Assembly: GCF_937958065.1 (NCBI RefSeq)
Contig: NZ_CALFXI010000019.1
Location: 31,152-95,151 of the forward strand
Origin: an uncultured Steroidobacter sp.
GTDB taxonomy: Bacteria; Pseudomonadota; Gammaproteobacteria; Steroidobacterales; Steroidobacteraceae
Length of the DNA: 64,000 bases
Direction of reading: 5' to 3'
In this document: positions 25,601 to 33,897 of the stretch, piece after piece
Position numbering within the stretch: position 1 is the stretch's first letter
Layout of the letters: every line of letters begins with the position of its first letter
Notes under the pieces: generated by a model
Databases searched by the model: none
What the model was told of the DNA's origin: nothing
Seen by the model: only the letters and a program-made list of their open reading frames with translations
Translations under genes and position numbers: made by a program

Positions 25601-25745
25601 GTACGTCGTGCCCGTGATCTATGCCTTCGTCGCCCGCAACACGCAGTCGCCGGAGTACATCAGCCAGATGATCGACAAGCTGCGCGCCGCCGCCGGCGCA
25701 AAGCCACTGGCCGCGCCATCGAAGCAAGCCGACGAACCAGGCTGA
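22602..25745 (+). CDS. RND efflux permease, HAE1-like
   Basis: 1047 residues. An inner-membrane proton-driven transporter with 12 predicted transmembrane helices in two halves: TM1 VFAMVVSLLLTIIGLMAL, large periplasmic loops, TM4 with the proton-relay pair in GLVVDDAIVVLEN, and a second half with LALLIVFLVLAAQFESFRHPLIIMMTVP. It forms a tripartite pump with the adaptor, which it overlaps (ATGA). The likely substrates are drugs or hydrophobic compounds, as for AcrB-MexB relatives of this size; a metal pump is less likely. No terminator with a T run is seen on the plus strand after the stop. Confidence 0.94.
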   Translation: MILSEISVRRPVFAMVVSLLLTIIGLMALSRLTVRETPNVQPPIVSIDTVYRGASASVIESKITQLIENQIAGLEGVETLRSSSFDERSRVTIEFALDRDIESAANDVRDRVARVVRQLPEEAEQPQIAKVDTSSEPVMWLALTSATRTQLELTDYADRYLVDRLSVVPGVASIRIGGERRYAMRVWLDRKALAARQLTVQDVEDSLRQENVELPAGRIESLEREFTLRTDTGFRTPEDFRQLVVGRGADGYLVRLGEVASVEVAAEDLRSVARTDGKAGVSLGIVPQSTANVLDVSKGVYAEMAEVQKTLPSDLTLDISIDDSIFVDKSIYEVEHALVVALLLVLVVIYLFLGTVRATIIPAVTIPVSIISACIVMAMAGFSVNVLTLLGAVLAIGLVVDDAIVVLENIVRRMELGEAPLLAAVDGSREIGFAVIATTLVLMAVFLPISFIPGNVGRLFGEFGITIAAAIGISALVALTLVPMMCSKIFARGIVRGRVAHAVDRFFQWLSKMYELSLRRVLAAPLIVVIAGVLAVGLAFVLFKDLPSEYTPTEDRQRVFIRVTAPEGSSLQYLDRYLRQVEEVVMEEVERGNVRRFNSRAPSFGGSDMSSGFVSLNLSEWDERTESAQEIAARLRQRLSNLVGVRINVGMPGGLGIRGSGIPVQVVLGGSDYEELAKWRDIILAKAAENPGLTNLDSDFYARKPQIRVMVDRNRAGDLGVSLTAVGRTLETMMGSRIVTTYLDRGEQYNVILQAKDTDRATTSDLTNIYVRSATTRQLVPLSNLVTIEETAGPTELKRFDRLRSITLSANLTPGYSLGEALNYMENLIRTELPAHAVINYDGESREFKRSGNALYVTFMLALLIVFLVLAAQFESFRHPLIIMMTVPLAVAGALLGLWLTDRSINVYSQIGCIMLIGLAAKNGILIVEFANQLRDRGVEFYESIVESSAIRLRPVLMTSLCTVFGAVPLLLASGAGAESRSTIGSVVVYGVTFSCLLTLYVVPVIYAFVARNTQSPEYISQMIDKLRAAAGAKPLAAPSKQADEPG

Positions 25746-25800
25746 GGGAAGTAGAAGAACCCAGGTACATGGACGTACCCGCCGCCGTCCGGCGACCCCC

Positions 25801-25838
25801 AAAAGAAAGAGCCGGTAGGCTGCAACACATACCGGCTC
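25801..25838 (-). terminator. Minus-strand intrinsic terminator
   Basis: Arms GAGCCGGTA (25809-25817) and TACCGGCTC (25830-25838). The minus-strand tail is TTTCTTTT. The plus strand has no T run after it. Confidence 0.6.
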
Positions 25839-25990
25839 GTGTCCCAGAGTGGTTTGCACCACTCTCGCAGGAGGACGGTGTATGAGACCACGGCAGATAC
25901 CCCCCGTTCCCTAAATATTTTGTAATTCGGAAATACATTTTTGGAATGGAAGCCGCACCACTGCGGCACCTGCTTGTCGCATTAATTAGG
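25801..25990 (-). ncRNA. Candidate small RNA ending in a terminator
   Basis: On the minus strand a 9-bp stem with a 12-nt loop is followed by TTTCTTTT (25808-25801), a good intrinsic terminator with no minus-strand gene upstream of it. Two more perfect hairpins (25846-25865 with a 4-nt loop; 25952-25967) lie in the preceding 150 bases. The start is a guess, placed in the AT-rich stretch. No known RNA family is recognised. Confidence 0.35.
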
Positions 25991-26099
25991 AAAATTAACT
26001 GATGCGTCGTGGCCCGCCGACACGGGTGGCACGCTGGCCGTTGCTAGAATGGCGGTTCGAGGGTTTGCCGGATCGGCGGCCCCGTCATCGGAATGCGCC

Positions 26100-27596
26100 A
26101 TGGCTTTGACGCCTTACCAACAACTCGAACAGGAATTCCGCCGTCTGCACGCCTTTCGCAGCGCTGCGAGCCTGTTGCGCTGGGATTCGGCCGTGATGAT
26201 GCCTCGGGGCAGCTCGGATCTGCGTGGCGAACAGCTCGCCGCTTTGGAGACCGAGTGCCACTCGCTCCTGACCTCCCCGCGCGTATCGCGGCTGCTCGAT
26301 CGCGCCGAAGCCAACCTGCCGGGGCTCGAGGACTGGCAGCGGGCGAATCTGAAGGAGATGCGTCGGGAGCGCGATCATGCCATTGCCACCCCGCAGAACC
26401 TGGTATCGAGGCTTGCCAAAGCGACTTCGCGCGCTGAGATCAAATGGATCGAGGCGCGACAGAAGAGCGATTTCTCGCTATTCGCGCCACATCTGGAGGA
26501 GGTGGCGGGGCTGGTGCGGAACAAGGCCGATCTGCTCGGCAAGGCGCTCAAGCTCGATCCCTACGACGCCTTGCTCGATGAATTCAGTCCGGGCATGACC
26601 GCGGCCGAGATCGACGCCATTTTCACTACACTGGCCCGGCGCTTGCCGGGCCTGATCCAGGACGCGATCGATACTCAGGCCAAACACGCTCCGCTGGAAA
26701 TCACCGGGCGGTTCGCGGCCAGCAAGCAGCGGCACCTGGCGCTCGAGCTGATGAAGGTCATGGGGTTCCCGTTCGACCGCGGCCGGCTGGACGAAAGCGA
26801 GCATCCGTTCACCGGCGGCATTCCGGGCGACATCCGCATCACGACTCGCTTCAATCCCGCCGAGCCGCTGACCGGATTGATGGGCGTGCTGCACGAGACC
26901 GGTCACGCGATGTACGACATGGGCTTGCCCGAAGCCTGGCGCGGTCAGCCGGTGGGGCGGGATCGCGGCATGGCCGTGCAGGAAAGTCAGTCGCTGCTGC
27001 TCGAGATGCTGATCTGCCGGAATCGCCCCTTCCTGCGCTACCTGCAGCCGCTGATGGAGAAGACGTTCGGGGTCAGCGGGCCGGAGTGGGAAGTGGAGAA
27101 CCTGTATCGGCTGCTGACGAGGGTTCGTCGCAGCCTGATCCGCGTCGATGCCGACGAGGTGACCTACCCGGTGCACATCCTGCTGCGCTATGAGCTGGAG
27201 CAGGAGATCCTCAACGGCGAGCTGAAGATTCGCGACCTGCCCGAAGCCTGGAATACCCGCATGGGCGACCGGCTGGGCGTGCGGCCGGCGAACGATGCCG
27301 AAGGCTGCCTGCAGGACGTGCATTGGGCGGTGGGCTCGTTCGGGTATTTCCCTTCGTACGCCATCGGCGCGGTGATCGCCGGCCAGTTGTACGAGAGCCT
27401 GCGTTCGGAGCGCCCGCAGCTCGATGAGGAGATCGCCGCCGGTCAATTCGGGGGATTATTCGACTGGTTGCGGCAGAATGTGCACTCGCTCGCCGCGAGC
27501 GTGAGCACGCCCGACCTGATCCGCAATGCCACCGGCAAGCCGCTGTCCGCCGCTGCCTGGTTGCGCTATATCGAAGGCAAATACCTGGAACCCTGA
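26100..27596 (+). CDS. M32 family metallocarboxypeptidase
   Basis: 498 residues, usual for the family (thermostable carboxypeptidase 1 / Taq). It removes C-terminal residues from peptides in the cytoplasm. Zinc ligands: HETGH at 265-269 and the Glu of VQESQSLLLEM about 30 residues on. The family block DVHWAVGSFGYFPSYAIGAV and the N-terminal LLRWDSAVMMPRG are present. The ATG at 26100 (MALTPYQQLEQEF) fits family N-termini better than the upstream in-frame ATG at 26049. It lies 2 bp before ttcA and probably shares a transcript with it. Confidence 0.93.
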   Translation: MALTPYQQLEQEFRRLHAFRSAASLLRWDSAVMMPRGSSDLRGEQLAALETECHSLLTSPRVSRLLDRAEANLPGLEDWQRANLKEMRRERDHAIATPQNLVSRLAKATSRAEIKWIEARQKSDFSLFAPHLEEVAGLVRNKADLLGKALKLDPYDALLDEFSPGMTAAEIDAIFTTLARRLPGLIQDAIDTQAKHAPLEITGRFAASKQRHLALELMKVMGFPFDRGRLDESEHPFTGGIPGDIRITTRFNPAEPLTGLMGVLHETGHAMYDMGLPEAWRGQPVGRDRGMAVQESQSLLLEMLICRNRPFLRYLQPLMEKTFGVSGPEWEVENLYRLLTRVRRSLIRVDADEVTYPVHILLRYELEQEILNGELKIRDLPEAWNTRMGDRLGVRPANDAEGCLQDVHWAVGSFGYFPSYAIGAVIAGQLYESLRSERPQLDEEIAAGQFGGLFDWLRQNVHSLAASVSTPDLIRNATGKPLSAAAWLRYIEGKYLEP

Positions 27597-27598
27597 GC

Positions 27599-28429
27599 AT
27601 GTCCGCCGTTCCCGACTACTCGAACAACTTCAAACGCCTGCAAGCGCGGCTGCGCAGCCTCGCCGGCAAGGCCATCGAAGATTTCCGCATGATCGAGGCG
27701 GGCGACAGGGTCATGGTGTGCCTGTCGGGCGGCAAGGATTCCTACACCCTCCTCGACATCCTCATGTCGCTCCAGCGCAGCGCGCCGGTGCACTTCGAGC
27801 TGATCGCCGTGAATCTGGATCAGAAGCAGCCGGGCTTTCCCGAGCATGTGCTGCCGGAGTACCTGAAGGCGCTCGGCATCCCGTTTCATATCATCGAGCA
27901 GGACACCTACAGCGTCGTGAAGCGCGTCATTCCCGAGGGCAAGACCATGTGCGGCCTGTGCTCGCGGCTGCGCCGCGGCGCCTTGTATCGGTTCGCGGCG
28001 GATCACGGCATCACCAAGATCGCGCTCGGCCATCATCGTGACGACATCATCGAGACGTTGTTCCTGAACATGTTCTTCGGCGGCAAGTTGAAGGCCATGC
28101 CGCCGAAGCTGCATTCCGAAGACGGTCGTCACATCGTGATCCGGCCGCTCGCCTATGTCGCCGAACAGGACATCGAGCGCTATGCGCGCGCCCGCGAGTT
28201 TCCGTTGATTCCGTGCTCGCTGTGCGGCTCGCAGGAAAACATGCAACGCGTGGAGATCAAGAAGATGCTGCGCGAATGGGAGCGTCAGTACCCCGGCCGC
28301 ACCGAGTCGATCTTCTCCAGTCTGCGCAACGTGACGCTCTCGCATCTGGCCGATCCGAGCCGCTACGATTTCAACAAACGACCGACGCCCGAGGGCGAGG
28401 CGGTCAACAATCCCGGGGAGCTGTTTTAG
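27599..28429 (+). CDS. ttcA: tRNA 2-thiocytidine synthetase TtcA
   Basis: 276 residues. It thiolates cytidine 32 of certain tRNAs, using ATP and an iron-sulfur cluster. The PP-loop ATPase motif SGGKDS lies at residues 43-48, and the cluster cysteines are in MCGLCSRLRRGAL and PCSLCGS. Length and motif spacing match E. coli TtcA. The start lies 2 bp after the carboxypeptidase stop; the end overlaps the next gene by 1 bp (TAGTG). Confidence 0.95.
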   Translation: MSAVPDYSNNFKRLQARLRSLAGKAIEDFRMIEAGDRVMVCLSGGKDSYTLLDILMSLQRSAPVHFELIAVNLDQKQPGFPEHVLPEYLKALGIPFHIIEQDTYSVVKRVIPEGKTMCGLCSRLRRGALYRFAADHGITKIALGHHRDDIIETLFLNMFFGGKLKAMPPKLHSEDGRHIVIRPLAYVAEQDIERYARAREFPLIPCSLCGSQENMQRVEIKKMLREWERQYPGRTESIFSSLRNVTLSHLADPSRYDFNKRPTPEGEAVNNPGELF

Positions 28430-28941
28430 TGAGCCAGCAATACATCGTGTTCTCGCATGGTCAGGACGGCGATCCCTGGGGCACGAAGATCGTCGCCATG
28501 GCCGAGGTTGCGAGAAAACACGGTCTGACGGTGGAGTCGGTGGATTATCGCGGCATGGCCGACCCGGCCGTGCGCGTCGCCAAGCTGCTCGAAGTGTGCA
28601 AGAAGTTGCCGGGCGAGCTGCTGCTGGTCGGCTCGAGCCTCGGCGCGCATGTGTGCACGACAGTTTCGACGCAGGTGCTGACGCGCGGCTTGTTCCTGCT
28701 TGCGCCCGCATTCTTCATGCCGGGCTATGAAAAATACACGCCCGCGCCGCCGGCGTGTCCCGTGGATATCGTGCACGGCTGGAACGACGACATCGTTCCG
28801 GTGGAGAACAGCATTCGCTATGCGCGCCAGTACAAGAGCGCGTTGCATATCCTCGATTCGGATCACCGCCTGACGGCCAACCTGACCGAAGTGTGCGCAT
28901 TGCTGGACAACTTCCTGCGGCGAGTGACGACCAGCGCTTGA
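28429..28941 (+). CDS. Small alpha/beta-hydrolase
   Basis: 170 residues starting at a GTG that overlaps the ttcA stop. It has a minimal alpha/beta-hydrolase fold: the first strand IVFSHGQDGDPWG, the nucleophile elbow GSSLGAHV, the acid strand VDIVHGWNDDIVP and a late His in DSDHRLT. The spacing fits a Ser-Asp-His triad and resembles YcfP/esterase-like small hydrolases. No signal peptide. Substrate unknown. Probably co-transcribed with ttcA. Confidence 0.85.
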   Translation: MSQQYIVFSHGQDGDPWGTKIVAMAEVARKHGLTVESVDYRGMADPAVRVAKLLEVCKKLPGELLLVGSSLGAHVCTTVSTQVLTRGLFLLAPAFFMPGYEKYTPAPPACPVDIVHGWNDDIVPVENSIRYARQYKSALHILDSDHRLTANLTEVCALLDNFLRRVTTSA

Positions 28942-29005
28942 ATCGGCGCTCCTGCTAATATTCGCGACCGAACCGTGGCGGGGTTGGAACGACAGGAGTT
29001 TCCCC

Positions 29006-29239
29006 ATGACCAAGAAGAGCAGGAATAGCAGCCTGGTGCCGCTGGCGCTCGTGGCGACGTTACTCGCCGCCTGCGGTTCCGGGCAGCAATCCTCCGAACC
29101 GCCGCCGGTGGCGGACACGGCATTCGGCGAGATGGCCGGCGCCGTCGACAAGGCGCGTGCCGTCGAAGGCCAGGTTCAGCAGCACAAGGCAGCGATCGAC
29201 CGCGCCCTCGAACAAAACGAGAACCAGACCGCCGAATAG
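29006..29239 (+). CDS. Small lipoprotein, hypothetical
   Basis: 77 residues with a lipobox LLAAC (Cys near residue 23) after a typical signal, then a flexible stretch and a short amphipathic helix (EMAGAVDKARAVEGQVQQHKAAIDRALEQ) likely to form a coiled coil. AGGAG lies 8 bp before the ATG. Similar tiny lipoproteins act in the cell envelope; no function can be assigned. Only 18 bp separate it from plsB. Confidence 0.75.
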   Translation: MTKKSRNSSLVPLALVATLLAACGSGQQSSEPPPVADTAFGEMAGAVDKARAVEGQVQQHKAAIDRALEQNENQTAE

Positions 29240-29257
29240 CGCGGCGCAACCCCAACG

Positions 29258-31711
29258 ATGGCCGACTTTTCCGGATTCGACAGACTCTGGCTGGGCTTGT
29301 TGCGCGCGCCCGTTTCCATGTGGGCGCGTCCGCATGTACTGCCGGAGGATTTGCGGGCTCGCTACGCACAGCGGGAACGCCCGATCTGCTATGTGTTGAA
29401 CGAGTCCGCGATCGCCGATCTGGTCGTGCTGGAAAAGGTCTGCGCCGCGCATGGCTTGCCGGCGCCCACGCAGGCTTTGAAGAAGCCCCTGCCGTCGGAG
29501 TCGGTGCTGTTTCTGCAACGGCGTGCGGGCTTCTGGGGCGATCGCACCGACTATCGTATTTCCGAGTCGATGCGCTCGCTGGTCGCCGCGGCGTTCGACG
29601 ATCCCACGCTCGATGTCGATCTCGTTCCGGTCACCGTGTTGTGGGGGCGCGCGCCGAATCGCAAGGACTCGTGGCTGCGCATCCTGCTGTCCGAGAACTG
29701 GGAGCGCGTCGGACGCTTCCGCCGGTTGCTGTCGGCGATGGTGAACGGCCGCAATCTGTTCGTTCAGTTTGGCGAGCCGGTGTCGTTGCGCGTGGCTGTG
29801 AACGAAGGCACCGATAAGGCGCGCGCCGTCCGACGTCTCACTCGGACGTTGCGGCTCAATCTGGCGCGCCAGCGTGCCGCGGCGATCGGGCCCGATCTCT
29901 CGCATCGACGCACCATGGCAACGCAAGTGCTGCGTGCGGCCGCCGTGCGCCGTGCGATGGCCGACGAGATGCGTTCCAAGAAGATCTCCCGGCGCGAAGC
30001 CCTGAAGCTGGCTCAGAACTACGTCTGGGAGATTGCCGCCAACTATTCGCACATCTTCGTTGCGTTCATGGCCAAGGGGCTGAGCTGGTTCTGGACGCGT
30101 CTGTACGATGGCGTCGAGCTGCATCACGTCGAACAATTGCAGAAGGTGATCGACGGCAACGAAGTGATCTACGTGCCGTGTCACCGCAGTCACATCGATT
30201 ATCTGCTGTTGTCCTACGTCATCTATTACAAGGGCTACGCGATTCCGCACATCGCGGCCGGCATCAACTTGAACATGGCCGGCGTCGGGCGCTTCCTGCG
30301 CAAGGGCGGCGCCTTCTTCATGCGCCGCAGCTTCAAGGGCAATGCGCTGTACACCATGGTATTCATGAAATACCTGGGCCTGATGATGGCGCGCGGCCAT
30401 TCCATCGAATATTTCATCGAAGGCGGGCGCAGTCGCACCGGTCGGCTGTTACAACCCAAGACCGGCATGCTGTCGATGACTTTGCGCAGCTACTTGCGGG
30501 ACCCGCGGCGGCCCATCGTGTTCCTGCCGGTGTACTTCGGCTACGAGCGCCTGATCGAAGGCAAGACCTACGTCAACGAGATGCTCGGCAAGCCCAAGGA
30601 AAAGGAATCCATCTTCACCCTGGTGCGTACGTTGCCGGCGTTGCGAAAGCGCTTTGGCAAGGTGCATGTGAGCTTCGGCGAAGCGATCCACCTCAACGAG
30701 CTCCTGAAGCGTCACGATCCAGAGAGTCGTCATCTGGTGGAGAAAGTGGAGCGGCCATCATGGCTGCCTCAGGCGGTCGACGAGCTCGCCTCGCGCATCA
30801 TGACCAACATCAACAGCGCCGCCTGCGTCGCGCCGATGAACTTGATTGCTACCGCCTTGCTCGCAACCCCGAAACAGTCAATGTTGGAGAGCGACCTGGC
30901 GCGGCAGTTGGAGCTGTATGCGTCGTTGCTGCGACAGGCCCCATACTCGCCGCTGATCTGGGTCACCGAGAGCGATGGCGCGTCCATCGTGCGCCATGGC
31001 GAACGCATGGGCGTGATTCAGCGGCTCAAACATCAGCTCGGGGATGTCATGCAGATGACGGAGGAGAACTCCGTGCTCATGACCTACTTCCGTAACAACG
31101 TGCTGCACCTGATGGCGTTGCCGTCGCTGATCGCGTGCTGCTTTCTGAACAATCGCACCATGCGCACCGAAGACATCCAGCGCCTGATGTGGCGCATCTA
31201 TCCCTATGTGCGCGACGAGTTGTTCCTGCGCTGGACCGAAGAGGAGATCAGCGCAGTCACGCTGGAGACGCTGGACGATCTGGCCAACCATGGCCTGCTC
31301 GAATCGGTGGAAGCGGGGGCGCAGTGGCGGCGTCCGCCGACGGGCTCGGCCGAAGCCGTGCAGCTGTCGAACCTGGCGCAGGTCACGGTCCAGATCATCG
31401 AACGTTACTATCTGGTGATCGCCGTGCTGTTGAAACATGGCAGCGGCCGCATCAGTCAGGACGCGCTCGAATCGCAATGCCAGCTCATGGCGCAGCGGAT
31501 GTCGCTGCTCTACGAGCTCAACTCGCCGGAGTTCTTCGACAAGACGCTGTTCAAGAACTTCATCGATCTGCTGCGCTCACGCAATGTGCTCGGTGTGAAT
31601 GCGGAGGGGCGCCTGACCTACACCGACATGCTGCCGGCAGTGGCTGATGATGCCCAGCTGGTGTTGCACGAGCAGATCCGGAACAGCGTGCTGCAGGTTA
31701 CGCACCGCTGA
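29258..31711 (+). CDS. plsB: Glycerol-3-phosphate 1-O-acyltransferase
   Basis: 817 residues, the usual PlsB length. It adds the first acyl chain to glycerol-3-phosphate at the inner membrane, starting phospholipid synthesis. The acyltransferase blocks are in order: CHRSHIDYLLL (catalytic HX4D), GGAFFMRRSFKGN, YFIEGGRSRTGRL and VFLPVYFGYERLIEG. It lies between a small lipoprotein and the outer-membrane phospholipase gene, so lipid-making and lipid-removing functions are side by side. Confidence 0.95.
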   Translation: MADFSGFDRLWLGLLRAPVSMWARPHVLPEDLRARYAQRERPICYVLNESAIADLVVLEKVCAAHGLPAPTQALKKPLPSESVLFLQRRAGFWGDRTDYRISESMRSLVAAAFDDPTLDVDLVPVTVLWGRAPNRKDSWLRILLSENWERVGRFRRLLSAMVNGRNLFVQFGEPVSLRVAVNEGTDKARAVRRLTRTLRLNLARQRAAAIGPDLSHRRTMATQVLRAAAVRRAMADEMRSKKISRREALKLAQNYVWEIAANYSHIFVAFMAKGLSWFWTRLYDGVELHHVEQLQKVIDGNEVIYVPCHRSHIDYLLLSYVIYYKGYAIPHIAAGINLNMAGVGRFLRKGGAFFMRRSFKGNALYTMVFMKYLGLMMARGHSIEYFIEGGRSRTGRLLQPKTGMLSMTLRSYLRDPRRPIVFLPVYFGYERLIEGKTYVNEMLGKPKEKESIFTLVRTLPALRKRFGKVHVSFGEAIHLNELLKRHDPESRHLVEKVERPSWLPQAVDELASRIMTNINSAACVAPMNLIATALLATPKQSMLESDLARQLELYASLLRQAPYSPLIWVTESDGASIVRHGERMGVIQRLKHQLGDVMQMTEENSVLMTYFRNNVLHLMALPSLIACCFLNNRTMRTEDIQRLMWRIYPYVRDELFLRWTEEEISAVTLETLDDLANHGLLESVEAGAQWRRPPTGSAEAVQLSNLAQVTVQIIERYYLVIAVLLKHGSGRISQDALESQCQLMAQRMSLLYELNSPEFFDKTLFKNFIDLLRSRNVLGVNAEGRLTYTDMLPAVADDAQLVLHEQIRNSVLQVTHR

Positions 31712-31814
31712 CGTAGGCGGTTGCCAGCCCGTGGCCAGCGAGTCGGCAACGCTGGCCGGATCGATCCCGGCCGGGTAGGCTTCGGCCAATCGCCTGCTCG
31801 CAGTCGTCCCTGTC

Positions 31815-33005
31815 ATGAATATTTCCAAGCTGTTGCCCGCGCTCGCAGCCCTCATCGCCTGCAGCGCGCACGCCGACATCATTCTTTCCACACCGCATGC
31901 TCAGGTCGTCTCGGCCACTCCGCTGGAGCTCGACCTGACTCTGACCAACAGCGATCCACAGCCACTGGTCGTGGAGTTGCCCGAGACGGTGCACGTGCGC
32001 TTTGAAACGCCGACCGGGCTGTCGGTCATCGAGATGACACCGGATCGCTCCGGACGCATCGAAGTGGCGTCCGGCGCTTTCACACGGATGAAGTTGCACG
32101 GGGCATTGCCGGCGAACGTCGAAGGCATCGCAACCCTGGTGCCGACCGGGGTCGCGTCGAACTCGGTCGCTTTGCAAATTCTTCCTGCCACGAGCAACAC
32201 CGGTGCCATCGCGGGCACCCAGGCCGCGCGTCCTCCCGAGCCGCCGAAACAGACCTACACCACCGCGCTGGTCGACAAGCCGCCCCCGCTCGCCGTGTCG
32301 GTTTACGAACCGGTTTACATCATCGTTGGCGGCGACGGCGGCTTGAATGCGAAGTTCCAGATCAGCTTGCGGTATCAGCTGTTCGATGCCAACGGTCCAC
32401 TCGCCAGGCGCTTGCCGTGGCTGGATGATCTGTATCTGTCGTACTCGCAGACTTCGCTGTGGGACTTGAACGAGCTGTCCAAACCGTTCCGCGATTCCAG
32501 TTACCGGCCGCGTCTGTTCTTTGCAAACTACGACCTCGCGCGATTCTTCGACGGCCAGCTGCGGCTCGGGGTCGAGGGCGGCCTCGGTCACGAATCCAAC
32601 GGCAAGGACGGCGCGGACTCCCGCAGCTTCAACATGGCGTATATACGCCCGGCACTGACGTTCGGCGATCCGGCCGGACTGCGTTTCTTCGCCGCGCCGT
32701 TGATCCACAACTACATTTCGGCCGACGAGAATCCCGACATTGCCGACTATCGCGGCTACGTCGACTGGATGTTCGGCTTCGGCGCCAAGGGCGGTCTCGA
32801 TTTCTGGACCACTCTGCGCAAGGGCAAGCGGAGCACCTTCGGCAGCATGGAGCTGAATTTTTCCTATCCGCTGTCCAAGCTGAGCGGTGGCGACCTCACT
32901 GGCTGGCTGATGCTGCAGTACTTCAACGGCTATGGCGAGAGCCTGCTCGATTACAATCGCAAGCTGGATGCGCAGTGGCGCCTCGGGATTGCGGTCGCGC
33001 TGTAG
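31815..33005 (+). CDS. pldA: Outer-membrane phospholipase A
   Basis: 396 residues with a signal peptide ending SAHA-D near residue 21. It is a 12-stranded outer-membrane barrel that hydrolyses phospholipids that have reached the outer leaflet. The signature is EGGLGHESNG, with H259 and S261 as catalytic residues; YSQTSLWDLNELSKPFRDSSYRPRLFF and YFNGYGESLLDYN are also conserved. The first 150 residues or so are an extra N-terminal domain, about a third more than the E. coli enzyme, ending in a Pro-rich linker (AARPPEPPKQ). Such a domain is common in proteobacterial relatives. Confidence 0.92.
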   Translation: MNISKLLPALAALIACSAHADIILSTPHAQVVSATPLELDLTLTNSDPQPLVVELPETVHVRFETPTGLSVIEMTPDRSGRIEVASGAFTRMKLHGALPANVEGIATLVPTGVASNSVALQILPATSNTGAIAGTQAARPPEPPKQTYTTALVDKPPPLAVSVYEPVYIIVGGDGGLNAKFQISLRYQLFDANGPLARRLPWLDDLYLSYSQTSLWDLNELSKPFRDSSYRPRLFFANYDLARFFDGQLRLGVEGGLGHESNGKDGADSRSFNMAYIRPALTFGDPAGLRFFAAPLIHNYISADENPDIADYRGYVDWMFGFGAKGGLDFWTTLRKGKRSTFGSMELNFSYPLSKLSGGDLTGWLMLQYFNGYGESLLDYNRKLDAQWRLGIAVAL

Positions 33006-33035
33006 CGGGCAGGACGCATGGTCGAGAGATCAAAG

Positions 33036-33884
33036 ATGAAGCGAAGCCTGGGATGGATGGTCTGTCTGCTCGCGTTGGGCGTGCATGCCGCTGCGGAGTT
33101 GTTGTCACCGGCGCAGTTCACTGAAGAATTCAGGAAAGCGTTGGTGGCGGCACTGCCGACTCATGTCATCACGGTGGCGGAGCCGTTGCATCTGCAAGTC
33201 AAAGGCGCTGGCACGGAGGCAGCAGCGGTGTTTCTGGACAACGCCTATGACGAATATTCGCGCAACCCCGGGCAGCAGACCGAGATCGTCACGCGGTATG
33301 TTCAATCCATGGCCGAGAGCGCCCGGCAATCCGGTTCGCTGAATCCGCAGCAGATCGTGCCGGTGATCAAGGATCGCGGCTGGTCCAAACAAGTGAAACG
33401 TGCCGCCAAGGCTCGCGGCGCAGCTGCCACGGCGGAGCAGGTCATCGAAGAGCTGAACCAGGATCTCGTCATCGTCTACGCCGAAGACACGCCGCAGAAC
33501 ATTCGTTACTTCGGTCCGGAGGACCTGCGGAAAGCGGGCATACGGAAAGACGAGCTGCGGGCGCTGGCGGTCCAAAACCTGCGTCGAATCCTGCCGGAGC
33601 CCGAGGCAGTCAACGGTCCGCTCGTTTCCATGATGACCGCCGGCAGCGACTATGTTCCGAGCCTGCTGTTGCTCGATGAGATCTGGAACAGTGAGAAGCT
33701 CGGCGTCGACGGAGAAATCGTCATCGCGGTCCCGACGCGCGATGTGCTGTTGTTCACGGGTTCTGAAAACCAGGAAGGCGTAAAGAAACTCCGCGAGCTG
33801 GCCAGAAAGACCGCGGCCGACGGGCCGTATTCGCTGACCGATCGATTGTTCGTCTATCGCAATGGGAGGTTCGAGCGCTTCTGA
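33036..33884 (+). CDS. DUF1444 family secreted protein
   Basis: About 282 residues from the ATG at 33036; an in-frame ATG at 33018 is an alternative. MKRSLGWMVCLLALGVHA is a clear signal peptide. The DUF1444 pattern is present: LNQDLVIVYAEDTPQNIRYFGPEDLRKAGI, then ELRALAVQNLRRILPEPE, and LLLLDEIWNS. The family is known from Gram-positive YtpQ; its function is unknown. Only 12 bp or so from the pldA stop to the upstream start, so it probably shares the pldA transcript. Convergent with the PMT-type transferase. Confidence 0.8.
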   Translation: MKRSLGWMVCLLALGVHAAAELLSPAQFTEEFRKALVAALPTHVITVAEPLHLQVKGAGTEAAAVFLDNAYDEYSRNPGQQTEIVTRYVQSMAESARQSGSLNPQQIVPVIKDRGWSKQVKRAAKARGAAATAEQVIEELNQDLVIVYAEDTPQNIRYFGPEDLRKAGIRKDELRALAVQNLRRILPEPEAVNGPLVSMMTAGSDYVPSLLLLDEIWNSEKLGVDGEIVIAVPTRDVLLFTGSENQEGVKKLRELARKTAADGPYSLTDRLFVYRNGRFERF

Positions 33885-33897
33885 GTACTGGTCTGGC

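Larger units (their letters stand above)
25746..26099. other. 354-bp gap with several perfect hairpins
   Basis: No gene is supported. Three perfect hairpins are present (25809-25838, 25846-25865, 25952-25967). The first is followed on the minus strand by a T-rich run, so this gap may encode a minus-strand RNA. An AT-rich stretch near 25910-26000 could carry promoters for that RNA or for the carboxypeptidase. Confidence 0.45.
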
